DNA from: Streptococcus mitis SK564
Lineage (GTDB): Bacteria > Bacillota > Bacilli > Lactobacillales > Streptococcaceae
NCBI RefSeq assembly: GCF_000148525.1
Contig: NZ_AEDU01000023.1
Coordinates: forward strand, 1-64,000
Direction: 5' to 3'
Length of the DNA stretch: 64,000 nucleotides
Shown one piece after another: positions 28,257-39,408 of the stretch; position 1 is the first letter of the stretch, and each line of letters begins with the position of its first letter. The notes under the pieces are model-generated. The model was not told the DNA's origin. It did no database searches and saw nothing but the letters and a program-made list of their open reading frames with translations. The position numbers and the translations under genes were made by a program.

Positions 28257-30145
28257 GAAATACTACGATTTTTACCTTCCAAATACACCATCAAAATAGA
28301 AATATCTGCTGGGTTTACACCCGAAATACGGCTGGCTTGGCCGATGGTTTCTGGATTGATGAGTTTGAACTTCTGACGGGCTTCTGTCGCGATAGAATCA
28401 ATATCATCCCAGTCAATATTGGCTGGAATGCGTTTTTCTTCCATGCGTTTCATCTTAGCAACCTGATCCATGGCTTTGGAAATATAGCCTTCGTACTTGA
28501 TTTCTGTTTCAATCAATTCGATAATCTTGTCATCCAAGTCCTCTGCAGCTGGTCCGATGAAAGCCACCACATCTTGATAAGAAACTTCTGGACGGCGAAG
28601 GAATTCCTTGGCTGTCACTGCATCTGTCAACGGCTTGAAGCCCATCTCCTCAACCTTAGCATTGGTTTCCTTGACTGGCTTGAGTTTGATACTGTCGAGA
28701 CGCTTCATCTCATTTTCAAATTGATTTTTCTTGATTTCAAAGCGAGCCCAGCGTTCATCATCCACAAGGCCAATCTCGCGTCCCATCTCTGTCAAACGCA
28801 TATCAGCATTGTCATGGCGAAGAATGAGACGGTATTCAGCACGACTTGTCAAGAGACGATAGGGTTCAATAGTTCCCTTGGTCACCAAGTCATCAATCAT
28901 GACCCCAATATAACCGTCACTACGCTTCAAAATCAACTCAGGCTTGCCTTGGACTTTCAAAGCCGCATTGATACCCGCGATAATCCCTTGACCTGCTGCT
29001 TCTTCATAACCTGATGTTCCATTTGTCTGACCAGCAGTGAAAAGTCCTGAGATTTTCTTGGTTTCCAAAGTCGCACGCAACTGGTGAGGTAAGACCATGT
29101 CATACTCAATGGCATAACCTGTTCTCATCATCTCTGCATTTTCCAAACCTTTGATGGAATGAACCAAGTCACGCTGGACATCCTCAGGTAGACTGGTTGA
29201 GAGGCCTTGGACATAGACTTCCTCTGTATTGCGCCCTTCTGGCTCAAGGAAGAGTTGGTGGCGTTCCTTGTCCGCAAAGCGCACAATCTTGTCTTCAATT
29301 GATGGGCAGTAACGAGGTCCCACTCCCTTGACCACACCTGTAAACATAGGCGCACGGTGGAGGTTATTTTGGATAATCTCATGACTGGTACCATTGGTAT
29401 AGGTCAACCAGCATGGCACTTGGTCTTTGACATAATCCTCATCACGCGAAGTGTATGAGAAGTGATTAGGCGCTTCGTCTCCTGGCTGAATCTCTGTCAC
29501 ATCGTAGTTGATAGAAGAAGCCTTGACACGTGGAGGTGTTCCTGTCTTGAAACGACCAATTTCGAGGCCCAGTTCCTTGAGATTGTCAGCTAGGTTAATA
29601 GAAGCCAAGCTGTGGTTAGGACCTGATGAATACTTAAGATCTCCAATGATAATTTCCCCACGGAGGGCCGTCCCTGTAGTCACGATAACAGCCTTAGCAG
29701 CATACTCTTGATGGGTCGCTGTACGAACACCGACAACTTTGCCATCTTCAACCAAAATCTCATCAATCATGGTCTGACGAAGGGTCAGATTTTCTTGATT
29801 TTCAACCGTCTTGCGCATTTCCTTGGAGTAAAGCTCCTTGTCAGCCTGCGCACGAAGGGCACGGACAGCTGGCCCCTTCCCTGTGTTAAGCATCTTCATC
29901 TGAATGTAAGTCTTATCAATGGTTTTGGCCATCTCGCCACCGAGGGCATCAACTTCACGCACAACGATCCCCTTGGCAGAACCACCGATAGAGGGGTTAC
30001 AAGGCATGAAAGCCAGCATTTCAATGTTGATAGTCGCAAGCAGGACCTTACAGCCCATACGGCTAGCGGCCAAGGAAGCCTCAACCCCAGCGTGTCCCGC
30101 ACCAATTACAATAATATCGTATTCTTCAGTAAAATTATATGTCAT
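28232..30145 (-). CDS. mnmG: tRNA uridine 5-carboxymethylaminomethyl modification enzyme MnmG (GidA)
   Basis: 637 residues. FAD motif [18 protein letters not shown], then [24 protein letters not shown] and [16 protein letters not shown]. With MnmE it modifies wobble uridine of certain tRNAs. The C-terminal codons lie inside a BOX-like repeat. The start overlaps the next upstream gene by 11 bases. Confidence 0.97.
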   Translation of the reverse strand: MTYNFTEEYDIIVIGAGHAGVEASLAASRMGCKVLLATINIEMLAFMPCNPSIGGSAKGIVVREVDALGGEMAKTIDKTYIQMKMLNTGKGPAVRALRAQADKELYSKEMRKTVENQENLTLRQTMIDEILVEDGKVVGVRTATHQEYAAKAVIVTTGTALRGEIIIGDLKYSSGPNHSLASINLADNLKELGLEIGRFKTGTPPRVKASSINYDVTEIQPGDEAPNHFSYTSRDEDYVKDQVPCWLTYTNGTSHEIIQNNLHRAPMFTGVVKGVGPRYCPSIEDKIVRFADKERHQLFLEPEGRNTEEVYVQGLSTSLPEDVQRDLVHSIKGLENAEMMRTGYAIEYDMVLPHQLRATLETKKISGLFTAGQTNGTSGYEEAAGQGIIAGINAALKVQGKPELILKRSDGYIGVMIDDLVTKGTIEPYRLLTSRAEYRLILRHDNADMRLTEMGREIGLVDDERWARFEIKKNQFENEMKRLDSIKLKPVKETNAKVEEMGFKPLTDAVTAKEFLRRPEVSYQDVVAFIGPAAEDLDDKIIELIETEIKYEGYISKAMDQVAKMKRMEEKRIPANIDWDDIDSIATEARQKFKLINPETIGQASRISGVNPADISILMVYLEGKNRSISKTLQKSK

Positions 30146-30563
30146 TTCTTAACCTTTCAAAAATTTCTCGTAAATAAGGAACTAACTTCTCCTCCTCTAG
30201 AGCTTGAGCCATAGTAACCCATTTAAAATGCGTATGCTCTTCAGGATCTAATCGGATAATTGGCTTCTCCCCAACCCACTCTGCTTTATAAACTAAGCGA
30301 GTAAAGACAGTATCCTTAGAGGTATCCAGTTGACTATCTTCGTGAAGAAGTTTGAGCGAACTGCTATCTAGCCTAACTCCCGCTTCTTCAATGCATTCTC
30401 TAAGAGCACCATCTCGCGGAAGTTCACCCTTTTCAACCCCGCCACCAGGAATATCCCAGTAAGTTGGATAAACGTTGGGTTGTCCTCTTTTAATTTCCGA
30501 ACGCTGAATGAGCAAATAATCACCACCACTATGAACAAGTACATGGGCAATAAGCTTAACCAT
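30135..30563 (-). CDS. Nudix hydrolase
   Basis: 142 residues with a complete Nudix box [22 protein letters not shown]. Start [20 protein letters not shown] is typical of MutT-like proteins; the substrate cannot be told. Overlaps mnmG by 11 bases. Confidence 0.88.
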   Translation of the reverse strand: MVKLIAHVLVHSGGDYLLIQRSEIKRGQPNVYPTYWDIPGGGVEKGELPRDGALRECIEEAGVRLDSSSLKLLHEDSQLDTSKDTVFTRLVYKAEWVGEKPIIRLDPEEHTHFKWVTMAQALEEEKLVPYLREIFERLRNDI

Positions 30564-30574
30564 CCTTTTCTCTC

Positions 30575-31030
30575 CTATTTCTCAAGATGAATGTGTCTTA
30601 GTTGGCCGTCCCAATCTGGCAGGGCTGTTTTTAAAAAGGCTGGAACTAGCTGGATATTCTGGAGCTGGTCCAAATCAATCCACTCACAGGGCTGACTTTT
30701 CTCATCTTCCTGCATGGTCAATGGGGCATCTTCAAGCAAGTCCACCAGATAATGAAACTCAATGTTGTGATAGGAAACACCGTCTTGTTCAAAACGATTT
30801 TCAACCACAAAAGCTAGCTGCCCAGCTTGAGCTTTAACACCCAGTTCTTCCCTCACTTCGCGGACTACCGCTTCTTCCGTTCTTTCATTGACTTGAATCG
30901 CACCTCCAATTGTGTAATACTTTCCCTTGTCTTTGGTAACTAGGAGCTTGCGATTTTGGACAATCAAGGCTGTCGCCCGAACACCAAAAACTGTATTTCC
31001 TACTTTTGTCCGAAAGTCTTGCTGAGTCAT
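30575..31030 (-). CDS. Nudix hydrolase
   Basis: 151 residues from the ATG at 31030 (AAAGGA upstream); the frame extends to 31057 without a start signal. Nudix box GAIQVNERTEEAVVREVREELGV. A second MutT-like gene, 11 bases upstream of the first, not closely similar to it. Substrate unknown. Confidence 0.87.
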   Translation of the reverse strand: MTQQDFRTKVGNTVFGVRATALIVQNRKLLVTKDKGKYYTIGGAIQVNERTEEAVVREVREELGVKAQAGQLAFVVENRFEQDGVSYHNIEFHYLVDLLEDAPLTMQEDEKSQPCEWIDLDQLQNIQLVPAFLKTALPDWDGQLRHIHLEK

Positions 31031-31170
31031 TCTTGTCCTTTCCCTTAAACGACACAAAAACAGTCAAAACTCCAAAGAAGTGCAGGACAAAAAAGCCTGC
31101 AACATCCATGAGCTTTGACCATCATTTCTATTGCTTTTATTATTGTAGCAAATTGAGAAAATTTGTCAAT

Positions 31171-32370
<1,200 letters not shown>

Positions 32371-32449
32371 TCATTATAACATGCTTGATTAGAGAAGACA
32401 AGAAAGAGGGTGATAATCAACGAACCACTGGTTTTTATTGATAAAAACT

Positions 32450-32665
32450 TTAGTCATCATCGTCTCTATAAAAATATTTTCTATACACTCTTGATAATAC
32501 CAAAATTAATGCCAATATCATACCAAGAGCTATAATAATAGAATTTATTAGATTTATTTTAGTATATCCAATCACTAGTCCAATAATTGGACTAGTAGAC
32601 ATGCTTAGATATAATAAAAATAACAAAAAATGAATTTCACCAATTCCTGCAAAAAAATGTTTCAT
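32450..32665 (-). CDS. Small two-helix membrane protein, unknown
   Basis: 71 residues: an N-terminal amphipathic part, two helices (about 12-32 and 38-60), and a C-terminal YRKYFYRDDDD. AT-rich compared with flanking genes. No family recognised. The ribosome site is weak. It lies last in a set of membrane-protein genes read divergently from a MutR-like regulator. Confidence 0.5.
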   Translation of the reverse strand: MKHFFAGIGEIHFLLFLLYLSMSTSPIIGLVIGYTKINLINSIIIALGMILALILVLSRVYRKYFYRDDDD

Positions 32666-32713
32666 TTTAAATATCCCAATTTTACCTTTCGTCTTAATAA
32701 TCCATTAACAACT

Positions 32714-32926
32714 CTATTGACTTCTCTTTTTTTTGAAAAATCTTGATAGCAAATTTGCTCCACTTAATGCCACTAAAATTTCAATAGGCAAAAAATAGTA
32801 ATCCCATATCAAATGAGAAATCAGCAATGTTAGAAATAGTATACAGTCAATATAACTATTCTGAAAATACTCTGTAATTACATAATACAGAAATGCCACA
32901 ACCACTGCAATTAAAACAACCATCAT
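32714..32926 (-). CDS. Small membrane protein, unknown
   Basis: 70 residues, three short helices (MMVVLIAVVVAFLYYVI at the start) and a basic FFKKKRSQ tail. AT-rich. Two consecutive ATG codons at 32921-32926 with GGACAGG about 12 bases before. Part of the same accessory set. Function unknown; the size and basic end would suit an immunity or toxin-like membrane peptide. Confidence 0.5.
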   Translation of the reverse strand: MMVVLIAVVVAFLYYVITEYFQNSYIDCILFLTLLISHLIWDYYFLPIEILVALSGANLLSRFFKKKRSQ

Positions 32927-32962
32927 AATACTATTATCCTGTCCTTCTCACTAACTCTATTT

Positions 32963-33079
32963 CCAAAATTTCATTTTTGGGGGACTTAGTAACGCAATTC
33001 CAATTAGCAATACACCTAATATAAATAAAAGTATTTCCCAAAATTTATTCTCAGTTTTAATAAAGATACCATATCTATC
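32963..33079 (-). pseudogene. Possible degraded small membrane-protein gene
   Basis: Right after the stop of the 243-residue membrane protein the same frame stays open for about 39 codons, coding IKTENKFWEILLFILGVLL then SPPKMKFWK and a stop. There is no in-frame ATG; one at 33070 is out of frame. It may be a frameshifted small gene or a readthrough tail. Confidence 0.35.
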
Positions 33080-33811
33080 TCATTTCTTATTTTTAAATAA
33101 TTCGTACTCTTTTTCTCTGATAAAGGGAAGTGAGAAATTAGAAAAAATTAGTAGAATTGAAAACAGATATTCGTCTTTTTGTATCACTAAAACATAACCT
33201 AAAAATATATAGATAATCAAATCTAGTACAAAAAGAGAAAATATCCTCCTTTTCATTACCTTACTTGTCTTAAAAATTCCGTTTAATAGAAGCTTTATCG
33301 TAGTATCTACACAAATTTTTATCAAAAAGATAAGAGCCAATACACGATTATCAACTGTACCATGAAGAATAAATGGAAATATAGTTAATATAAAACTAGA
33401 AATCTCTAAATATTTTATCCAAGGAGATTGAGACATCTTACTTTTAAACTGACTGATTTTCCTATACTCGCTAGCTAATCTAGTATCAAAATCTTTACCA
33501 ATTATATTAAAGATTAAGAACTCCAGGATAAAAATACTGATTAATACGATATAAGTAGAAACCTTTCCTGGGAAATATTTATTGATTAAAATCGGGAAAA
33601 TCATTAACAGAATTGAGTTTATGGCTAGACAGATAGATACTATTTTATTTTTCACTGAATATATAGGGAGCGATACTATCGCATAGAGAAACGCTAAAAA
33701 AATAAGCAAGAAATACTCAGTGCTGCTAATTAGCGGCGCCCTTAATGATAAAAATAGATAGGCCCCCCACACGATGATATGCGCTTTACGAATTGACTCT
33801 AGATTACTCAT
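33080..33811 (-). CDS. Polytopic membrane protein, unknown
   Basis: 243 residues from the ATG at 33811, which follows AAGAGGAAGAAGC; the frame reaches 33838 without a ribosome site. Seven or so helices with a basic loop (RLASEYRKISQFKSKMSQ) in the middle. No recognisable family. AT-rich, first gene of the set and divergent from the regulator at 33968, with a repeated 18-base sequence in the region between them. An immunity or export role is a guess from context. Confidence 0.6.
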   Translation of the reverse strand: MSNLESIRKAHIIVWGAYLFLSLRAPLISSTEYFLLIFLAFLYAIVSLPIYSVKNKIVSICLAINSILLMIFPILINKYFPGKVSTYIVLISIFILEFLIFNIIGKDFDTRLASEYRKISQFKSKMSQSPWIKYLEISSFILTIFPFILHGTVDNRVLALIFLIKICVDTTIKLLLNGIFKTSKVMKRRIFSLFVLDLIIYIFLGYVLVIQKDEYLFSILLIFSNFSLPFIREKEYELFKNKK

Positions 33812-33849
33812 GCTTCTTCCTCTTATCCTTGGTTCCATTTTTAAACTAT

Positions 33850-33955
33850 GTCAACCTTTTTCACGAATTTATTTCGACTTTCTTTTTTACTTTTTACATT
33901 GCTATGATACAATATTTTTAATAGGATTTTATTATTTGTTAACTTTTTTCACGAA
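33850..33955. promoter_or_regulatory. Regulator promoter flanked by an 18-base repeat
   Basis: GTCAACCTTTTTCACGAA (33850-33867) and GTTAACTTTTTTCACGAA (33938-33955) agree at 16 of 18 positions. One faces the membrane-protein gene; the other lies between the regulator's extended -10 (TGATACAAT, about 33905-33913) and its ATG. They could be operator sites of the regulator. Confidence 0.5.
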
Positions 33956-33967
33956 AAGGAGTAAATC

Positions 33968-34831
33968 ATGCGTTATGATTTCGGAAAGGTCTATAAAGAA
34001 ATACGTGAGTCAAAGGGGCTGACCCAAGAAGAGGTCTGTGGGGGTGTTCTCTCAAGAACTAGCTTATCAAAAATCGAAAGTGGCAAGACAACCCCAAAAT
34101 ATGAAAATATGGAATTTCTTCTCCGTCAAATCAATATGAGTTTTGAAGAGTTTGAATATATCTGTCAACTTTATCAACCAAGTCAACGCACAGAGATTAT
34201 GCAAACCTATCTCAATATGCGTTCCATTATCGGGACCAGCGATCTTGTCAATTTAATTCAAAAATGCCAAGACTACCTCAAGACCCACCACGATCTCCCT
34301 GTAGAAGAAATCAGAGACATGCTTGAAGTTGTCATTTATATCCGTCAACACGGGACAGGGGAACTATCAGATCACGCAGAACAGGTTGTCAAGAAACTTT
34401 GGAGGAAAATTGAAAAACAAGATACATGGTATGAGAGTGATCTGAAAATCCTCAACACCATTCTTTTCAGTTTTTCCATTGATCACCTCCATCTCATTAC
34501 TGGAAAAATCCTGCAACGCTTGGAAGTCTATAAAAACTACCAACATTTATATGACTTACGAATGGCAATCCTACTCAACCTTTCCACCATTTACTTATAC
34601 AATCAAGACAAAAACATGTGTAAGCAAATCTGCTACACTTTACTAGAAGATGCCAAGAACAAGAAAAGCTACGATAGGCTTGCTATCTGCTATGTCCGTA
34701 TCGGGATTTGTACGGATGATGCTAAACTTATCCAAAAAGGTTTCTCACTTCTAGAGCTGACCGAGGAAACTTCTATGCTGTCTCATCTCAAAAAAGAAGT
34801 AGAGACCTATTATCAACCAAAGAAATTATAA
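33968..34831 (+). CDS. MutR/Rgg-type regulator, copy 1
   Basis: 287 residues. N-terminal helix-turn-helix (IRESKGLTQEEVC ... LSRTSLSKIESGK), then a helical repeat domain. Nearly the same protein as the copy at 42710, most strongly in the C-terminal half. Such regulators normally bind short peptides; I see no clear pheromone gene beside it. Reads away from the small-membrane-protein set. AAAAGGAG precedes the ATG. Confidence 0.85.
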   Translation: MRYDFGKVYKEIRESKGLTQEEVCGGVLSRTSLSKIESGKTTPKYENMEFLLRQINMSFEEFEYICQLYQPSQRTEIMQTYLNMRSIIGTSDLVNLIQKCQDYLKTHHDLPVEEIRDMLEVVIYIRQHGTGELSDHAEQVVKKLWRKIEKQDTWYESDLKILNTILFSFSIDHLHLITGKILQRLEVYKNYQHLYDLRMAILLNLSTIYLYNQDKNMCKQICYTLLEDAKNKKSYDRLAICYVRIGICTDDAKLIQKGFSLLELTEETSMLSHLKKEVETYYQPKKL

Positions 34832-34859
34832 AAAAGTCGAGGGGGTTCCTCGACCTTTT
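34831..34859. terminator. Terminator after regulator copy 1
   Basis: AAAAAGTCGAGG-GGGTT-CCTCGACCTTTT. The same hairpin follows copy 2. Confidence 0.85.
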
Positions 34860-34882
34860 CATATTATTCTGTTCGTTATTTC

Positions 34883-34919
34883 TTAATACCATCCGTTGTT
34901 AAGCCAGAAGTTTTTAGCT
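34883..34919 (-). pseudogene. Fossil 3' end of a LysM-protein gene
   Basis: The minus strand codes AKNFWLNNGWY and a stop, identical to the last residues of the LysM protein at 43624, and nothing upstream of it. It shows that regulator copy 1 came from a duplication that included the neighbouring gene end. The rest of 34920-35070 holds no gene I can see. Confidence 0.8.
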
Positions 34920-35070
34920 CTGCCAAGCCACATGGTGTGCTTACTACTATGTGTCCATGTCACCATGAATCGCCGAACGATTTAACGAGAAAGTATGACT
35001 TTTACGTTTATCCCAACTCAATTATGACATCTTTTTTCAAAAGTCAATATCTCTCACTTTTTTAACGATA

Positions 35071-35105
35071 AGAAAGAGGCTGTCAATCGACCAACCTCTT
35101 ATTCT
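35071..35105 (-). terminator. Terminator after argH
   Basis: AAGAGGTTG ... CAGCCTCTTTCTT stem on the minus strand. Confidence 0.6.
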
Positions 35106-35120
35106 GAACCTATCAATCTA

Positions 35121-36512
35121 TCACTTTCTAGCTTCATTCGCTTTCTTAGCAACTGCAATCTGGTATTTCACTTGGTCAAATCCTGTACCTCCCAAGGAAT
35201 TTCGTCTTTGAACAGCAGTTTTAGGTTGCAAGTAGACATAGATATCCTCGGCAATGAGGGAATGATAGGTTTGCAATTCCTCCAAAGTCCAATCTTGAAT
35301 ATTTTTAGCAGACTTGATAGAGTCTAGCACTAATCTTCCTACAACCTCATGAGCTTCTCTAAATGGCAAGCCTTTTCCTGCCAAATAATCTGCCAACTCA
35401 GTCGCATTTGAAAAATCCTTCTCTGTAGACTCTTGCATTTTTTCCTTATTTACCTGCAAGCTAGATAACATACCTGCCAACACATCAAGGGAATTTAAAA
35501 TCGTTTCGACCGTGTCAAACATTCCTTCCTTATCCTCTTGCAAATCCTTATTATAAGCTAAAGGCAAGGACTTCATGACTGTCAATAGTCCAAACAGATT
35601 CCCATAAACTCTACCAGTCTTTCCTCGAATCAACTCAGCCATATCTGGATTTTTCTTTTGTGGCATAATAGAGGAACCTGTTGTAAACGTATCTGACAAG
35701 GTAATGAATTGGTACTCAAAACTACACCAATTGATCATTTCTTCGCAAAAACGGCTCATATGCATCATGAGTATGCTGGCGTTGGATAGAAATTCTAAGA
35801 TAAAATCGCGGTCACTAACAGCATCCAAAGAATTTGTATAAGGTTGCTTAAACTCCAGCAAATCGCTAGACAATTGGCGATCAATGGGGAAAGTCGTTCC
35901 CGCCAAAGCCGCCGCACCTAGAGGGCATAGGTCTGTATGCTTCTGGTTAAATCCAAAACGTTCACTGTCTCTTTGAAACATATTGTAGTAAGCCATCAGG
36001 TGGTGGGCAAAACTAATAGGTTGGGCATGTTGCAGATGGGTATAGCCCGGCATGATTGTCTCCACATGATTTTCCGCCAAGTCTAATAAAACACCTTTGA
36101 GATGAGCTAGTTTATCTAGGACATGACCTAGTTGTTCCTTGAGATATAAGTGCATATCTGTCGCAACTTGGTCATTTCGAGAACGAGCTGTATGTAGCTT
36201 CCCTGCAAGGGGACCAATTTTTTCTGTCAACAACACTTCCATATTCATATGAATATCTTCGTTTGCGATATCAAAGTCAAGTTGGCCTGCCTCTAGCTCT
36301 TCTAAAAGCTCTTTCAAACCTTCTTGAATCTTTTCTGACTCATTCAAACTCAAAATACCCGTCTGACCCAACATCTGAACGTGGGCTAAGGAACCAATCA
36401 CATCAAATTTAGCTAATTTCTGGTCAAAAGATATACTCGCACCAAAGCGCTCTACCCAGTCTTCGACAGTACCTTCAAAGCGACCACCCCATAATTTTGT
36501 ATTCTTAGCCAT
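35121..36512 (-). CDS. argH: Argininosuccinate lyase
   Basis: 463 residues. Signature [12 protein letters not shown], with [13 protein letters not shown] and [17 protein letters not shown]. Splits argininosuccinate into arginine and fumarate, the last step of arginine synthesis. Follows argG by 28 bases. Confidence 0.97.
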   Translation of the reverse strand: MAKNTKLWGGRFEGTVEDWVERFGASISFDQKLAKFDVIGSLAHVQMLGQTGILSLNESEKIQEGLKELLEELEAGQLDFDIANEDIHMNMEVLLTEKIGPLAGKLHTARSRNDQVATDMHLYLKEQLGHVLDKLAHLKGVLLDLAENHVETIMPGYTHLQHAQPISFAHHLMAYYNMFQRDSERFGFNQKHTDLCPLGAAALAGTTFPIDRQLSSDLLEFKQPYTNSLDAVSDRDFILEFLSNASILMMHMSRFCEEMINWCSFEYQFITLSDTFTTGSSIMPQKKNPDMAELIRGKTGRVYGNLFGLLTVMKSLPLAYNKDLQEDKEGMFDTVETILNSLDVLAGMLSSLQVNKEKMQESTEKDFSNATELADYLAGKGLPFREAHEVVGRLVLDSIKSAKNIQDWTLEELQTYHSLIAEDIYVYLQPKTAVQRRNSLGGTGFDQVKYQIAVAKKANEARK

Positions 36513-36540
36513 ATCACATCCACCTCTCTAGTCAATCGCC

Positions 36541-37737
36541 CTATTTGGCGCTTTTTTGAACCTCAGAATGAACCTTGGTTGGAAGTCCCCACAACTTAAT
36601 AAAGCCAACAGCCGCATCTTGGTCAAAGGTATCCGCACTAGTATACGTCGCCAAATTTTCATCGTAAAGAGAATTTGGTGATTTCCGAGCCACGACCTGA
36701 GCGCTTCCCTTATAGAGTTTAACTTTTGCAGTCCCATTGACAACTTTTTGAGTCTCTTTAATATAAGCAATCAAGGCTTGCGTAGCCGGACTAAACCACA
36801 AAGCATTATAAATGAGATTTGATAATTCATTTTCTATAATTGGTTTAAAATGAGCCACTTCTCTCACAAGCGTCAAATCCTCAATTTCCTTATGAGCTGT
36901 CAGCAAGGTCACTGCACCTGGACACTCATAGATCTCTCTTGATTTAATCCCAACCAAACGATTTTCCACGTGGTCAATCCGTCCGACCCCATGTTTTCCA
37001 GCTATTTCATTGAGTTTTTGAATTAAATCTGCCAATTTTATCTCTTCTCCATTGAGGGAAACTGGAACACCTTCACTAAACTCAATCTCAATGTATTCTG
37101 GCGTATCTGGAGCTTGCTCTGGAGAAGTTGTGATGCCAAAGGCTTCTTCTGGAGCCTGATTCCATGGATTTTCCAAAATACCACACTCATTGGCACGTCC
37201 CCAAAGATTTTGGTCGACAGAGTAGGGATTGTCAAGGTTAGCAGGAACAGGTACCCCATTTTCCTTAGCATAATGAATTTCTTCCTCCCGAGACCATTTC
37301 CATTCACGAACTGGCGCAACCACTTTTAAATTGGGATCCAAGGCTGCAATCGATACTTCAAAACGCACTTGGTCATTCCCCTTACCTGTACAACCATGAG
37401 CAATTGTAGTCGCTCCTGTCTGATGCGCTATTTCAACCAATTTTTTAGAAATCAGAGGGCGGCTCAAGGCAGATACCAAGGGGTACTTTTGTTCATAGTA
37501 GGCATGTGACTGAAGAGCCACTAGCACATAATCTGTAGCAAATTCGTCCTTAACATCAATGACATAAGATTCGACTGCCCCAACCTTGAGAGCCTTATCA
37601 TGGATGAAATCTAAGTCTTTCCCTTCACCCACATCCATACAAACTGCAACAACATCATAATCTTTCTTTAACCATGTAATAGCAACTGATGTGTCCAAAC
37701 CGCCAGAATAGGCCAAAATTACTTTTTCTTTACTCAT
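36541..37737 (-). CDS. argG: Argininosuccinate synthase
   Basis: 398 residues from the ATG at 37737 (AAGGAAAAG upstream). ATP-binding [12 protein letters not shown], then [13 protein letters not shown]. Joins citrulline and aspartate. No citrulline-forming genes occur here, so citrulline must come from elsewhere. Confidence 0.97.
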   Translation of the reverse strand: MSKEKVILAYSGGLDTSVAITWLKKDYDVVAVCMDVGEGKDLDFIHDKALKVGAVESYVIDVKDEFATDYVLVALQSHAYYEQKYPLVSALSRPLISKKLVEIAHQTGATTIAHGCTGKGNDQVRFEVSIAALDPNLKVVAPVREWKWSREEEIHYAKENGVPVPANLDNPYSVDQNLWGRANECGILENPWNQAPEEAFGITTSPEQAPDTPEYIEIEFSEGVPVSLNGEEIKLADLIQKLNEIAGKHGVGRIDHVENRLVGIKSREIYECPGAVTLLTAHKEIEDLTLVREVAHFKPIIENELSNLIYNALWFSPATQALIAYIKETQKVVNGTAKVKLYKGSAQVVARKSPNSLYDENLATYTSADTFDQDAAVGFIKLWGLPTKVHSEVQKSAK

Positions 37738-37753
37738 ATTCTTTTCCTTCTTT

Positions 37754-38560
37754 CTATTTTTCAATGGATGCTTTAAAGGCATCCTCAATGAGTTTGTCTA
37801 ATTCCCCAGACTCCTTCAACTTTTGAATGGTTTTATCGACTGCCTCTTTCAATTCCTTACTATCTTTTTTCATGGCGACCGCGTAGGAATCATCTTGCTC
37901 TTTTTCAAAATTGAGGTCTGCGATTGCTAAATCAGGATTATTTTCCACAAATCCCTTGGCAACTGGTTCTTCAAAAATAACGGCATCCACTTGCCCTGAT
38001 TTTAAATCTGTGATTAAATTCCCATTTTTAGGCAGAGATACGAGGGAAGAATTTTGTAGCAAATCTTTCGCCATTGTCTCTTGAATCGAACCTTTCTGCG
38101 CTCCGACCTTTTTCTGCGCCAAGTCGTTTACAGACTGATAAGTAGCCAAGTCAGATTTTTTGACAATGAGCTTATTTTTTGAAGTATAGTAGGGAATGGA
38201 AAAGTCAAACACCTTGCTCCGTTCATCTGTCTTAGAAACACCAGATATGGCAAGATCGGCTTTTCCTGATTGAACACTAGCCAGTACATTGTCAAAACTC
38301 ATGGGAGATAGTTCCAATTCGACACCTAGTTCTGTTGCGATAGCCTTGGCTAATTCGATATCTGAACCCACAATCTGATTTTTCCCATCAACCACTTTTT
38401 GGTATTCAAATGGAGCAAAATCTGGATTGAGGGCTACAACCAATTTTCCTTTGGACTTGATGGCTTCAATTCCAGCCGATTGATTGTTACTACAAGCAAA
38501 TAGTAGGGGGAGCATCACTAAACCAAACATCGTCATCAACACCTTCTTCATCTTATTCAT
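37754..38560 (-). CDS. Amino-acid ABC transporter substrate-binding lipoprotein, in arg operon
   Basis: 268 residues from the ATG at 38560 (AAAGGAGG). Lipobox LFACSNN, then family-3 solute-binding fold ([31 protein letters not shown]). First gene of an operon with argG and argH under an ARG-box promoter, so arginine, citrulline or a related amino acid is the likely ligand. No permease or ATPase gene is adjacent. Confidence 0.85.
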   Translation of the reverse strand: MNKMKKVLMTMFGLVMLPLLFACSNNQSAGIEAIKSKGKLVVALNPDFAPFEYQKVVDGKNQIVGSDIELAKAIATELGVELELSPMSFDNVLASVQSGKADLAISGVSKTDERSKVFDFSIPYYTSKNKLIVKKSDLATYQSVNDLAQKKVGAQKGSIQETMAKDLLQNSSLVSLPKNGNLITDLKSGQVDAVIFEEPVAKGFVENNPDLAIADLNFEKEQDDSYAVAMKKDSKELKEAVDKTIQKLKESGELDKLIEDAFKASIEK

Positions 38561-38593
38561 AACAAAGCCTCCTTTATGTTTATTCTTTTTTGT

Positions 38594-38629
38594 TGTATAA
38601 ATAATACTCCTATACTCATCGTTTGTCAA
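38594..38629 (-). promoter_or_regulatory. Promoter of the arg operon with ARG-box-like site
   Basis: TTGACA, 17-base spacer, TATTAT on the minus strand. TGTATAAATAATAC (38594-38607), 10 of 14 matches to the ARG box by my alignment, overlaps the -10. Suggests ArgR/AhrC control. Confidence 0.65.
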
Positions 38630-38660
38630 GCCTAAATTGAAAAAATTTTCAATTTGAAAC

Positions 38661-38702
38661 AAAAAAACCTAGAAATACTACATAAAAATGTCATTCCTAG
38701 GC
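38661..38702 (-). terminator. Terminator after the ABC exporter set
   Basis: CCTAGGAAT ... ATTTCTAGG followed by TTTTTTT on the minus strand. Confidence 0.8.
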
Positions 38703-38766
38703 GTATTTATGCTATTTCTCTCTGGAAAACATGAGTATTCAGCCAGTCAAAAGAAGCCGAACGAAC

Positions 38767-39408
38767 TCATTTCCCCTCGCCCAATTCAATGATACGATGA
38801 CATTGTTGGGCTACATAAGCATCGTGGGTCACAATAATAACTGTTTTCCCCTCGCGATTCATCTCTAAGAGAAACTTCAAGACCAAATCTCTATTTTCAG
38901 GATCCAGAGAACCTGTTGGTTCATCGGCTAAAATCAGCTGGCTGGGTTTTAAGATGGCTCTAGCAACTGCAATTCGTTGTTGCTCCCCACCAGACAACTC
39001 GGAAACCTTTTGATGCAAAGTAGCTGACAAACCTACTCTCTCTAAAATCTCTTCCACCTTTTTGAGCTTGTCTTTCTTGGACAATTTCACATATTTCAGT
39101 GCCAGCATGAGATTGTACTCGACCGTTTCATCATCAATCAGGGCAAAATTTTGAAAAAGATAAGAGATATGTTCACGGATTATTGTTTGTGACTTAGCAG
39201 AATTGACTGCTAGATTTGTCTGACCAAAAATCTCATACCGTCCGCTATATTCACCATCTATTAAACCTAATAAATTTAACAAGGTCGACTTACCACTACC
39301 ACTTTTTCCAACGATGGCAACCAAATCTCCCTGATCAATCCTGAGAGACAAGTGATCCAAAATCACTTTTCCCCCAATGGTTTTGGTAATATTTTTCAAC
39401 TCAATCAT
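38767..39408 (-). CDS. ABC transporter ATP-binding protein (bacteriocin/peptide type)
   Basis: 213 residues. Walker A GKSGSGKST, signature LSGGEQQRIAVARAIL, Walker B LILADEPTG, D-loop and H-loop present. MacB/LolD-like family. Overlaps the permease gene by 4 bases. Probably powers peptide export or immunity with that permease. Confidence 0.9.
   Translation of the reverse strand: MIELKNITKTIGGKVILDHLSLRIDQGDLVAIVGKSGSGKSTLLNLLGLIDGEYSGRYEIFGQTNLAVNSAKSQTIIREHISYLFQNFALIDDETVEYNLMLALKYVKLSKKDKLKKVEEILERVGLSATLHQKVSELSGGEQQRIAVARAILKPSQLILADEPTGSLDPENRDLVLKFLLEMNREGKTVIIVTHDAYVAQQCHRIIELGEGK

Noticed and set aside
28244..29014. Long plus-strand frame opposite mnmG
   Set aside because: It follows the codon pattern of the opposite gene and has no start signal or known motif.
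31080..31101. Hairpin TGCAGG ... CCTGCA upstream of the second Nudix gene as an attenuator
   Set aside because: Only six pairs and no following T run; could be chance.
33848..33907. 19-codon hydrophobic frame (MSTFFTNLFRLSFLLFTLL) as a pheromone for regulator copy 1
   Set aside because: No ribosome site, overlaps the repeated operator-like motif and lacks the basic start of SHP peptides.
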